Origin: Trifolium pratense
Taxonomy: Eukaryota > Streptophyta > Magnoliopsida > Fabales > Fabaceae
Assembly: GCF_020283565.1 (NCBI RefSeq)
Contig: NC_060060.1
Span: forward strand, 72,773,257-72,837,256
Direction of reading: 5' to 3'
DNA length: 64,000 nucleotides
Shown: positions 34,208-44,336 of the stretch, one piece after another
How the letters are laid out: each line of letters begins with the position of its first letter
Numbering within the stretch: position 1 is the first letter of the stretch
Made by a program: the position numbers and the translations under genes
Notes under the pieces: generated by a model
What the model was told of the DNA's origin: nothing
Databases searched by the model: none
What the model saw: only the letters and a program-made list of their open reading frames with translations

Positions 34208-36445
34208 ATGGCAAGAACTAAGAACACCGGTCGTATTCCTGCTCCCATTCCTTCACCAACTGCTGAAAATGAATCACCATCTCAACCGCCTGTTCCACCT
34301 CCTTCTCCCATCTCTGAAACCATCTCTGAACGATTCACAACCGCTCCTAACTCTGATACGGAGATTAACCAACAAAATCCAACAAATTCCTCAGTGGAAT
34401 TAGGAAATGCTGAGAAGATTATTGCTGAAACAATCATGAAACTGTCTCAGGAAGATGTGTCAAAATCAATCCCTCAACCCTCTAATACTGTTCCAAAACC
34501 CTTCATTGTTTACACAAAATCCAAATCCAAATCAACCAAAATCCCTCAAGTAAGAAGATCAGCTAGATTGTTATCTAGTGGTGGAACTAAGAAACCTGTC
34601 ATAGACAACACCATTTATGAAGTAAATGATAGTGACTCTGGAGAATTGGAAACCACCTCTCTCACTCGTCACACCAAACCCTTATCCCAAATTATTGAAC
34701 CGTCCAAATCAACTCAAACCACCAAATCTGCTCCTGTCAAAACAAGAACTCCAAGCAAAGCATTTCTTGATCATCTGGAAAAATATGTTGCTGAAAAAGG
34801 AAAAACTTCAAGCTCTGAAGAAGAAGAAGCTAAGAAGAACTCAGATGATAATGGAGAAAAAGGGAAATCTCCAGAAACTGAAGAACCAACTTTGACTCAA
34901 CTACTTCCCAAGAACATGGTAATCCCTCTTATTCACTACTCTGAAAGAGAAGATTTTGATTTATTCTGGAATGGGAAACCTGTCCCTAGCTGTAGGTATT
35001 ATGACTTTGCAAACCTAGCTAGTGGGGGTATTGATGTGATGAAGCTTACCGAATCACAGGGTTGGACTCACCTGTTTAGAATGAGAGAAACTGTATACCC
35101 TAGAGTAGTTCAAGCTTTCTATTTCAATGCCAAAGTTGATCCTGAGAATGATCTAATTAAGTCAACCCTTAGGAATGTTGAAATCAAACTAACCCCTGAG
35201 ATCTTAGGAAAGTATCTCAATCTACCCATTGATGGAGCCAAGTTGATTGGAGACACTTGGTACTCTGAAGCTCAAGTTAAAAAGGAGGATTTAATTCAGG
35301 AGATGTTTGTTGCTGAAGGTACAAAATTACCTCAACCACCTGCTTCTTACCTAAAGACTGAATACAAGGTGCTATTCAATATGGTCCAAAACCATATCTT
35401 TCCAAGAATAGGTACACGAGAGAAAGTTTATGATGGAGATTTAATGGTTATGCATCATCTGGGAACTGGGAAAAAGCTGAACCTACCCTATGTTATCATT
35501 CACAACATGATAGAGGCTGCATCTTCTGGTTCTAAGAAAATCACTCTACCCTATGGAATGCATCTGACTAAGGTTTTTAGAGAATGCAAGGTAGAGCTCA
35601 AGAAGGAAAAGAGTTTTAACAACTCTAAAGTGTTTGATTTGAAAAACTTATCTCACATGAAGAAAGCAGCTGATGAACCTACTGTAGGTGAGAAAAGAAA
35701 GAGAGAAGTTTTTGAAGCTGACAAAAATTTAACTGCTACTGGTATTGTAGAACAGTCTGAGAACGTTCTCAACCTTGCCTCCTCTGCAAATCACAGCTTG
35801 GAACCTACTCCAACAATTTCTGTTCCTTTTGTTAATCTTGATGTTTCACTAGGCTTTGACTCAAGCTTTGGATTAAGCAACCAACCCACTCTTTCCCAAA
35901 ATGCTGCACATGTTCTTGAAGGATTATCCACCAATCCAAGATTCACCAACAAAGCTCTTTTCTCTCCACCATTCTATGATTCTCAATCCAGCTCTGATTT
36001 TTTTAAGAGCCTGCTTAAAATTCCAAGTCCTGAACCTCCCCAAATTCAAATTCCCTTGTACTCTGCTGGAAATTCATTACCCTCCTTTCCACCACACTTT
36101 GGCTCACTAAAATCCTTTTGCTCCTCTGGTCAAAACATTGAAGATGCTGCTCCACCTGCTGATAATCCTGCTGCTGCTGGTCCTAGCACCAGACCTAAGA
36201 GAACCAAAATGGAAAAGGATGTTTCCAAAACCAAGAGAGAAACCACCAAGATTTTGGAAGCTATGATGCAGCAGAACAATCTGCTTATGCATATCATGCT
36301 TGAACAACAAAACTATCGCACCTGGCTCTGTGATCATGTTTGTCCTCTTCTCAATATCCCTCATCCTCCTCCACACATTCCTGAATTCCCTCAGCCAGAG
36401 AATGATCCATCATCTGATGCTTCCAGCCCTACTGTGTCTCCTTAA
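34208..36445 (+). CDS. Sirevirus ORF3, envelope-like protein
   Basis: Open frame of 745 codons between pol and the 3' LTR, where SIRE1-type elements carry their envelope-like gene. It starts MARTKNTGRIPAPIPSP. A Pro/Ser-rich and acidic N-terminal third (KGKTSSSEEEEAKKNS) is followed by a more globular middle (residues about 230-430, FDLFWNGKPVPSCRYYDFAN, ILGKYLNLPIDGAK), a basic patch and a Pro-rich tail. I see no strong signal peptide or membrane helix, so the envelope label is positional and by family; the function is not known. Intact. Confidence 0.85.
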   Translation: MARTKNTGRIPAPIPSPTAENESPSQPPVPPPSPISETISERFTTAPNSDTEINQQNPTNSSVELGNAEKIIAETIMKLSQEDVSKSIPQPSNTVPKPFIVYTKSKSKSTKIPQVRRSARLLSSGGTKKPVIDNTIYEVNDSDSGELETTSLTRHTKPLSQIIEPSKSTQTTKSAPVKTRTPSKAFLDHLEKYVAEKGKTSSSEEEEAKKNSDDNGEKGKSPETEEPTLTQLLPKNMVIPLIHYSEREDFDLFWNGKPVPSCRYYDFANLASGGIDVMKLTESQGWTHLFRMRETVYPRVVQAFYFNAKVDPENDLIKSTLRNVEIKLTPEILGKYLNLPIDGAKLIGDTWYSEAQVKKEDLIQEMFVAEGTKLPQPPASYLKTEYKVLFNMVQNHIFPRIGTREKVYDGDLMVMHHLGTGKKLNLPYVIIHNMIEAASSGSKKITLPYGMHLTKVFRECKVELKKEKSFNNSKVFDLKNLSHMKKAADEPTVGEKRKREVFEADKNLTATGIVEQSENVLNLASSANHSLEPTPTISVPFVNLDVSLGFDSSFGLSNQPTLSQNAAHVLEGLSTNPRFTNKALFSPPFYDSQSSSDFFKSLLKIPSPEPPQIQIPLYSAGNSLPSFPPHFGSLKSFCSSGQNIEDAAPPADNPAAAGPSTRPKRTKMEKDVSKTKRETTKILEAMMQQNNLLMHIMLEQQNYRTWLCDHVCPLLNIPHPPPHIPEFPQPENDPSSDASSPTVSP

Positions 36446-36923
36446 TAACCTTTGCAGTCCCTCCACTTTTTGTGATGACAAAAGGGGGAGAAAAAGAAAA
36501 AGAAGCTTGTTTCAAGAATGCTAGGATTTTTAATATTTCTGCTTATGTATTGTGTTTGTTTTGTGTACTGTGTTTAAATTTTAAAAAACTTTTGATGACT
36601 AGATATTGTAGGAAGTTTTAATCTTAGGATAGAACTTCTAGCATTATGTAATCTAAGTCTTAAGCATCTGTCTTTAAAATGTTCTGAATCATCTTTTGAT
36701 CCTAATCCTGCTGAACACATGATTTGTAATGCTTATTTGAAGTTTGAATGATTAAGGATGTGTTATGATTCAGATTTTTTATCTTGCTCAATTTTATCTT
36801 GATAATTTGAAATTGAATGCATAAATTGAGGGGGAGTTTTTTGATAAAAACACTAGTACATTTATCATTTGATTAAATCAGAAATCATTTTTAAAATCTA
36901 AATTAAAGAAGTTTGTCATCATC
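36446..36923 (+). other. Sirevirus 3' untranslated region
   Basis: Noncoding stretch between ORF3 and the polypurine tract. It is AT-rich with no recognisable motif apart from the upstream purine run. Confidence 0.7.
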
Positions 36924-36937
36924 AAAAAGGGGGAGAT
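36924..36937 (+). other. Sirevirus polypurine tract
   Basis: AAAAAGGGGGAGAT sits directly before the 3' LTR. A similar AAAAGGGGGAG run lies at about 36,480, just after ORF3, which is typical of this lineage. Confidence 0.85.
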
Positions 36938-38510
36938 TGTTGAGGCAAAATCCACTTTTGATGTTTTAAAGATTACAAACATCTTTAATTATATTTTAAA
37001 TGATTCTGATCATTTTGTTATCTAACAAGTGCTTTTGAGTAGCATAAGATTAAATAGATTCTAACAAACCACTTGCAAAGTAAAAATCCTGCAAAGCTGT
37101 TTCAAGACCATTCTAAGAACATTCTTAACAGACAGACTGCAGTTTTGACAAATAAGCACGTTTTGGAATAAGTGCTTTCTGGTTTTTCAAGTCAACTAAG
37201 AACAAAACAAATAAGCACTTTACAATGGATTTATGGACCAAATCACTACAGGAGATAATCTCTTTTGGGATCAACAACATGTGATGGAATTTAAGTATAT
37301 GCTTTCCTAGTCACATATCATGAAGAAAACCATGAGCTTGATCAATTGTGGTATTGGCCAACCAATGAATACATCTGATATAATATCATGGACCAATCAC
37401 AAAGGAACAACCAGATTTTAACTATGAGTTGTATTGTACTTATGCAAAGTACACAAATGGAACATTCTTCCATGGCTTGTCATAGAAGTACAATTTTGTC
37501 TCATATGCTATTGTACTATTCCAGCTGGTTTTATTCTCTTGCTAAGGCTACTACTGATCAGTCCTTAGAGCTATCTAACAGCTGCACACCACAAGGAAGG
37601 AAGGATGAAGGTTCATCTTATTTGCTGGTGCAGTCAAGACTGTTTCAAGACCAATGCAAGACTGATCCTGCACACAGTTTTTCAAAACCATCTCCAACTG
37701 TCATGAGTCCTTTTCTGAGCATCCAAACGGCTATATCTGATACATGACAGTGGAGGGATGTAAGAAACAACTCATATACACTTGGCAACAGCTCATACTT
37801 ATTTGGATCTTATGGATCAAAGCCAAAAGGAAATCAAGACTGTTCCAAGACTGAACAGAGAATCTGCACATTATGCAGAAGTTGTCTGCTGCATATAGAG
37901 CACTGAGTAACAGCTCTATTTTACTCTCTAACTGATATACTTGAAGGCCAAGCTTCAATATCAAGCAAGCATCTATAAAAGGCAATCAAGTCCAAGGGAA
38001 AGAGCAAGTGTTTTCAAGCAATTCAAGTGATATAAATCCCATTCAATCTCTTTAGCTCAAAGTCCTTTTTAAGTCACTCTTTTGTATCATAATCTGAGTT
38101 CCAATCTCTTTAGAGTGCTTTCATCTAAGCTTCTCTTTTATAGTGACTAGGAAAGTTCAAAGCTCTAGGAGCTTTGTTAAGTTGTTGATCTTAGGTCAAG
38201 ATCAAGGTGAATTTGTAAGTATTGGATCTGTAACTTTTAAGTGATTCTAGTGGACAAACTCACAGGAGGTGGGGACTGGACGTAACCCAAAGATTAGGGG
38301 TGAACCAGGATAACTCTTTGTGTTTATCTTCTTTCCCTTAAACTTTTATTTTCTGCAACTGTTTTTACACAGCACAGATCATTCTTAGAACGATCTCACT
38401 GAGCACAAAAACAATTTTATCACTAACTATTTATTTTGTGACTTGAGTTTAAATTTTAAAAGGGTCACAATTCAAACCCCCCCTTTCTTGTGAAAAACTT
38501 TGCTACTTCA
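36938..38510 (+). repeat. Sirevirus 3' LTR
   Basis: Direct copy of 27493-29065, one difference noticed by eye. Followed by the ATTTT target duplication. Confidence 0.95.
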
Positions 38511-38515
38511 ATTTT

Positions 38516-38563
38516 GAGGAGCTTTTTTTTGCACTAGATGTATGTCGTGGTGCATACCCATGA
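38516..38563 (+). pseudogene. Plant mobile domain gene, 3' end
   Basis: Directly after the target duplication the reading continues the frame left at 27492: EELFFALDVCRGAYP followed by a TGA stop at 38561-38563. This shows that the Sirevirus landed about 16 codons before the end of the gene. Confidence 0.88.
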
Positions 38564-38861
38564 CTAGTTTTTTTTGTTATGTTTTTTTGAACACTGGTTT
38601 ATGTACTTTTATTTTTGGATTGTGTATTTTGTTGAACTAATTTTACTATATCGTGTACTTTATTTAGATTATAAACTTTATCGATCAAATGTTTTTTGTA
38701 CTTCAATACATTATTTTTTGACACAATGAACGTTGCTAAAGTAGGCATTGCATTTTATTGACATAAAATATTTTTTAACACAATAAACGTTACTAACGAA
38801 TTTAGATATTTGATAAAACATAAGTAATATAAATATTCGACATAAAATAAACAATTAAAAA

Positions 38862-41668
38862 TTATTCAACAGACATAACACCACTAAGAGGTTTCACCGG
38901 AGGATTTAGAAGGTTCCAATATTGTAGGCGTCCGTTTAAGTTTGACATCCAAGACCTTGCTTCATGTGAACAAAATTTCTTCCAATCAGCTGTAACTTCG
39001 GGCAACGGAAACCCCTTTGACATGTTTACCGGAACCCAATGATTTCCATTGACAAAACCAATACAAAAAAACCTTGCTGAAGAGGAATATGAAGTCATCA
39101 TAGGAAAGAAAGTCTTACTAGGTTTACCCAACGTGACGAGAACGACATTATACCTATTTGCTACCAAGTAACCCATAGCAGGTATGGTGAACCATCTATT
39201 TGCTACCAAGGAATCTCTCACAACCTGCAAATCTTGTCTGAATAATTTCTCATACAAACTGTTATTATTTCTAAGCTCTTCATCTAACTCCCGACGGACG
39301 ATGGACCAACCTTCCTCTGTGTAACCAAGTAAAGATGCAACAGCTCTAAAACCACAATTTCCATCTTCAAGCACATCAACAATGTCAACAATATGTGGAT
39401 GCATATGATCAGGAAATTGCCCCAAATATTTCTGAGATGTCAGTTTTTTAGACATCTGAGATAGTTGTTTCTGAGATGGTTGAGATTGTTGCTTCTGAGA
39501 GGGTTGAGATAGTTCCTTCTGAGATGACTGTGATTGTTGTGTACACAACCTCTTCGATGTACCTAGATTTATGTAAAAACAAAAAAAGTTGAATATATAA
39601 TAATAGAATATAGACATAAAAATATAAGCAATAACTATATTATCAAAAAAATAAATTAGTCACCTTGTGAATCACGATATTCTCTTTCAACGTGTTCAAA
39701 GTATGATGGATCACGATACACATCATAACCTTTTGGTGCTTTGCCTTTATATTTGTTCTTCACTCCTCCTCTGGTTTTTATTTTTTCAGGTGGTGGACAC
39801 AATGAACTTGAGGCTGGATAAGCAAGTTCAAACACTTTACTCTTCAACGCTCTTTTACCAACAATATCAAGTGACCGAAATCGAGTCCATATGGCCTCCA
39901 TTGCATTACTCATGTCCAACTCATATCCATCCTCTGTGTCATCCTCCAATGGTTCTTCCATAGTTAATTTCTTCCAGTGACCGTGAACTGAATCTAACGG
40001 TATCGGTACACCGCTGGTTGTATATCCACTCAATTCACAAGCACAAGGCAACTCACATGTTGACCTAAGTTTGCAACCACACAAGTTTTTATTTGTTCCA
40101 ACAATGTCAATTCTCTCCATCTCATCAGAAATTAGTGTCATAGCGGCCCTGGAGACAAAGTTTCTCAAATATTGAAAAAATGGACTGCTATGTGTCATTT
40201 CTGTATAGTAAAAACTTTTTTGAAAAGACTTCTTTATTTTGTCAACTTCTAGTCTTATGTTGTCATTCATGCCTTCCAAACACTTGCATAAGTCTCCTTT
40301 GCTGTGTTCCAACATTTTCTTCAGTCTCCAATGTGCAGACTCAACTCTAAATATCAAATTGCAAACAATAGTCAATTAAACGCCAAAAAAAGAAAAATAT
40401 AATTACAATTTTAAAATTAAAAAATTATACCTATTAGTCGTTGTGTTTCCTAAATGCATCACTCGATTGGTCCATGCTTCAACAAATTGTTCTTTGTGAG
40501 GGGCCAACCAGGTGTTATTGACATATTCGACAAAATTGCTTGAATTAACACATGCTTGCTGAAACGCATTCAACCGTTGCTGATACTCCACCTCATCCGG
40601 ACTTTCAACAACATCTCTCCACAAATTTTTCACCTTCTGTTTCATATCCTTAGGTATTTGCACGGTGCATCTCGCATTCACATTTTTGATTATGTGCCAC
40701 GTACAAAGCATATTAGTAGTATGTGGAAATATATCTTTAATTGCATTCATCAAAGCAAACTCCCTATCAGTCAAAATTACTCTAGGAAATATATCTTGCT
40801 TAGTAATCAATTGCTTCAGCTTACCTAACGCCCAATGATAATTGTCCGTCTTCTCAGATTCCATGTAAGCAAATCCAACAGCAAATGTCATGTTAGTTGA
40901 CGTTATGCCAGCAATTTCAAGCAGTGGCTGTCTATATTTATTAGTTTTGTACGTGAAGTCCATAACCAAAACAATGGGAAACAAGTTCAACAACTTGATT
41001 GAATCTGGATGCGCCCAAAAAATATCACTCAAAACATCGGAGCCATCATCTTTTCTTCTATTCCAGCTGACATATTTTGCATCATCTAACAACTGCAGCA
41101 AGTGTTGCAGCTCTGTTCTGGAGCCTTTTTCCTGTATTTGCATCATGTGTCTTTTCCTATACACAAGTGTGGCATCAACAACAGACTCTGGATTTTGATC
41201 TTTCAAATCTAAAACAATGAGTCTTGGTGCTACTTTACGCTTTGTCAAATCTTGAACACGTTTGTTTTCATCAGCGGTTAAACGTGCCTTGCGAGGATGA
41301 CCATGATATTGGTCAGGTAGCCCGTGGTTGTGAACTCCATGAATAACCTGAACTTTCCATCCTGAACCATCTATTGAAGGTGCAGCTCTAATTTTAAATG
41401 GACAGTTACACTTTTTCGATGCAGTTGTCGTGGAACTTTCTGAAGAGTCATACTTTCCACCTTTGTCACAACCCAAAATCAACTTGTCATTTCTTCCTCT
41501 TATTCCGTTCTTTTTATCCGACCGAGTAATGATAATATCGACTTTATTGGCATCTCCAACATCTCGAGCCCATTTGACAACATCATCTGGGGTAGCAAAT
41601 TTTTGATGAGTTGTAAAAACATCCGTAGTATCTACCAACATTTGACTTGTATCGCCGAGATAAGCCAT
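38862..41668 (-). CDS. Mutator-like transposase with C-terminal OTU cysteine-protease domain
   Basis: Three exons on minus with GT/AG borders and matching phase: 41668-40431, 40346-39664, 39562-38862. They give about 873 codons with no stop. Order: a FAR1/WRKY-GCM1-like zinc region (about 20-115, ending CNCPFKIRA...VIHGVHNHGL); the MULE transposase core (about 215-340) with VLVMDFTYKTNKY and VILTDREFALMNAI catalytic Asp and the MLCTWHI motif; a SWIM-like zinc finger CGCKLRSTCELPCACEL (about 502-518), with Cys where His is usual; a SQPSQKQ-repeat linker (about 650-682); and an OTU domain with DGNCGFRAVA (catalytic Cys about 710) and GNHWVPV (His about 815). The transposase cuts and joins the element ends. 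OTU domains cleave ubiquitin in other proteins; its job here is unknown. It is convergent with the mobile domain gene, about 300 bp apart. Confidence 0.93.
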
Positions 41669-41721
41669 ATCTGTTTAAAAATAAAAAAATAAATTAAAAT
41701 TAAAAAAATTAAGAATAACAT

Positions 41722-42025
41722 ACCGGTACACTCATTAACTACCGGAACACTTTAAATAAGTGTACCGGTATGTATAATGATAAACGAAATATAATTAACA
41801 TACCGGTACACTTTTTAAAAAGTGTGCCGGTAACATTAACATACCGGAACACTTTTTAAAAAGTGTACCGGTAAAATAAACATACCGGAAACGTTATAAA
41901 AAGTGTATCGGTAAATTTAACATACCGGAACACTTTTTAAAAAGTGTACCTGTAAAGTTAACTTACCGGTATGGATAATTGCTTACCGGAACAGTTTTTC
42001 GTGAGGATGGAAATTCTACCGGAAC
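41722..42025. repeat. Right subterminal palindrome array of the Mutator-like element
   Basis: At least six copies of CATACCGG(T/A)ACACTTTTT and AAAAAGTGTACCGGTA alternate, upstream of the transposase start. It mirrors the array at 25215-25452. One such motif is within 60 bp of the transposase ATG, so transposase self-regulation is possible (inference). Confidence 0.88.
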
Positions 42026-42155
42026 AGTATAATACGACAAAAATTGTTTTTTTAAAATATATTAATTTTTAATAAGGATATATTGGGTATTTTTAGAAAA
42101 ATGTTGGGGTAAAGTGAAGATTGTTGGGGTAGGAAATTTTTTTTTCCTCTTCTCA

Positions 42156-43200
42156 CCAAACAATGAGACTTAACTCTAATGATTTTTTGCAAAAACAATT
42201 TTGCTAATTAATAGGTAAACATTTTTGCTTCAAGAAAAAAAATTAATAAGTAAACATTTATTTTAGTATTTTTAAGTAAATAATTCATACACTAAATAAG
42301 TCCAAAAAAATTAAATACGGGAAAAAAATATTACTGATTTAAATAGGGACACATTTAACTATAATATTAAAAATGATAATTATCATATATATACTAAATA
42401 AATCGTACATATGAAAATTTATGCTATTATTAACTCATAGAACTGATAATAATTTCAAAATAATTATCATATATATTAAATAAATTATACATGGGACAAA
42501 TTATACTATTGACTCATAATACTAATTAAATAAAATCAATTTTTGTCAATTTTAATTAACAAAGTGTAACTTGCAAAATTACCTGCATAACGTTATGACC
42601 TGTGCTTAAGAAAATTAACAAAAAATTATAATCAATTGTACACGGGGAAGCTGATAAGAAAATTAAATAATTCGGAGAACAAATTGATGTTAATAAAATA
42701 TTTACGGAAAACAAATTGCTCAAAACTTATATGGGGCAAATTATGCGATTTGAATTATGTTTTCCTAAAACTATGATGTAATGAATGTCTACTTAATGAA
42801 AATTTTTTGCTTTTTTTTCTCAATTAAATGTGTTAATGCAATAATTTCTTTTTATAATTTTATATAGTAAAGGGTAACTTGAAAAATTATCGGCGCAACG
42901 TTACGACCCGGGCGAATGCACGGATCTATTACTAGTTTGTAAAACAAAAAATGTTAACTCCTCGTTAGATAAAAACAAATAAATAAGAAACGCAGCAAAA
43001 CAAGATTAAATTGTTGAGCCCTTCCTCCTGGCTGCAAACGAAACTGCCTAAATGCTATCTTGTTTCAAAAAATGGCCTAAGAACAATGGGGAAGATGAGA
43101 TGGAAAAATATATTTTAAAAAATATAACATTAAATTACATAATTACCCATGAACTTGTGTTGTTCGCCAATAAAAAAGGCTGGTTTTTTTTGTCCTAACC
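42156..43200. other. Right arm of the host TIR element; possible Helitron 3' end at 42,906-42,935
   Basis: AT-rich, no gene. CCCGGGCGAATGCACGGATC followed by TATTACTAG and then T looks like a Helitron terminus: an imperfect hairpin (CCGTGC/GCACGG-like) about ten bases before CTAG-T. A related string lies at about 42,570-42,605. The 5' end was not found. Confidence 0.45.
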
Positions 43201-43261
43201 AAAAAGGTGTTCTTGCTAAAATAGACCTTTAGAAAATATAGTGGATGTATCCTAGCAATAT

Positions 43262-43263
<2 letters not shown>

Positions 43264-43316
<53 letters not shown>
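43264..43316. repeat. (AT)n microsatellite
   Basis: Uninterrupted AT dinucleotides at the right border of the TIR element. A matching run (22,728-22,790) lies at its left border. Confidence 0.9.
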
Positions 43317-43321
<5 letters not shown>

Positions 43322-43363
43322 TGCTAAATTAGAAATTTATTTTTCGAGGGTTGAATGAAAAAA

Positions 43364-44336
43364 CACTACAAGAAAATATTCATTTACCGGCGAAAATTAC
43401 TGGCGGTTTTGGGCCTCAGTAGCTTACTGGCGGCCTAAGCCCCCAATAATTAAACAAAACCGCCACAAACTAATCAAATAATATTTAAATAAAAAAATTT
43501 GAATTTATTGGCGGTCATGGCCGTAAGTAATTCTTTTTTTAATTACCGGCGGTCCAGGCCGCCACTACCTAAGCAAGAATATAAAAAAAAAAAAAAAACT
43601 GACGCCTTCAGACCTTACTGGCGGCCTAGGCCGCCACAAAATCTTGGGAATATAAAAAAGTAGCCGTTGGAGGACTTAGTGGCGGTTTTGACCGCCGGTA
43701 ATGTTCTTGAAACTTGCCCAGCCATTAATGGCGGCCTGAGCCGCCGCAAAGTTGTTGGAATTTGAAAAAAAAAATGACCGTTGGGGCTTAGTGGCGGCTT
43801 TGACCGCCAATAAGATCCAAGTCCAGATTTTTACGAATTTCATCCCCCTCTATATATATCTTCCTTCACTTCACAACTCTCATTTCCTACAATCCTTTCT
43901 CTATCTAAAATTTCTCCAACATCTCTCTAAAAATTCTTAACTCTTTATCATTTCAACTTTTATCATTTCACTCTCTAAAAATTCTCCAACTTTTTATCAT
44001 TTCACTCTTGTTTTTCTTCATTTTGGTAAGGATTTCTCTAATATTCATGCAAGTTTAATATTTGATGTTTATATTGATATGATAAATTGTGTTTAATATT
44101 TAAAAAAAATGTTTTTTTAAAACAAAATAATTAATTATTAAATTTTATATTTAAATAAATTAAAATGTTTTTTTAAAGCAATTAATATTTAAAAAAACGG
44201 TTTTTTTAAAACAAAATAATTAATTAAAAACATTTTTTTTTAAAAAATTCGAAAAGGTTGTAGTGGTGGTCCAAACCGTCGCTAAATGGTCAAAATCGGG
44301 GCAAAATTAGTGGCGGTCCTGGCCGCCAGTAGCTCT
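43364..44336 (+). mobile_element. CACTA (En/Spm) element, left end
   Basis: Starts CACTACAAGAAAATATTC, the canonical CACTA terminus. It is followed by a dense subterminal array of TGGCGGCCTAAGCCGCCA(G/C)TA-type palindromes (43,395-43,815 and 44,265-44,330). No transposase is visible. A stretch from about 43,850 resembles a 5' leader (pyrimidine-rich TCTCTCTAAAAATTC). It is cut at 44,336 by an LTR and I could not find the right terminus. Confidence 0.75.

Larger units (their letters stand above)
27493..38510 (+). mobile_element. Ty1-copia Sirevirus (SIRE1/Maximus type), 11,018 bp
   Basis: Complete layout: 1,573-bp LTR, PBS, gag, pol, a third envelope-like ORF, polypurine tract, 1,573-bp LTR. 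The 5-bp target duplication ATTTT (27488-27492, 38511-38515) is perfect. By eye the LTRs are the same length and differ at one site (G near 27,595 versus A near 37,040), so the insertion is very recent. Gag-pol is spread over three reading frames. It lies in the last exon of the mobile domain gene, in the same orientation. Confidence 0.96.
25101..42146. mobile_element. Mutator-like element carrying plant mobile domain and transposase-OTU genes
   Basis: Inverted ends: left GAAAATTTTTTCTTCTACCC; right, reverse-complemented, GAAAAAAAAATTTCCTACCC. Both continue with CAACAATTTTCACTTTACCCC-like sequence for about 70 bp. A perfect 9-bp target duplication CTCTTCTCA flanks it (25092-25100, 42147-42155). 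Without the 11-kb Sirevirus the element is about 6.0 kb. It holds two convergent genes: a plant mobile domain gene on plus (25489-27492 and 38516-38563) and a three-exon transposase-OTU gene on minus (38862-41668). Both are bounded by arrays of CCGGTACAC palindromes. It is a structurally complete, possibly still transposase-producing Mutator-like element. Confidence 0.93.
22791..43263. mobile_element. TIR element hosting the nested Mutator-like element and Sirevirus
   Basis: Left end GGCTATTGCTGGGATACACC and the reverse complement of the right end, GGATATTGCTAGGATACATC, match. The match continues through TTTTCTAAAGGT.TATTTTAGCAA for about 55 bp. Both ends abut (AT)n runs, so the target duplication is hidden. 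Without the nested insert the element would be about 3.4 kb. Its own sequence (22,855-25,100 and 42,156-43,200) shows no transposase. It holds a 29-bp tandem duplication at about 23,837-23,893. Superfamily is probably Mutator-like, by inference. Confidence 0.65.
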
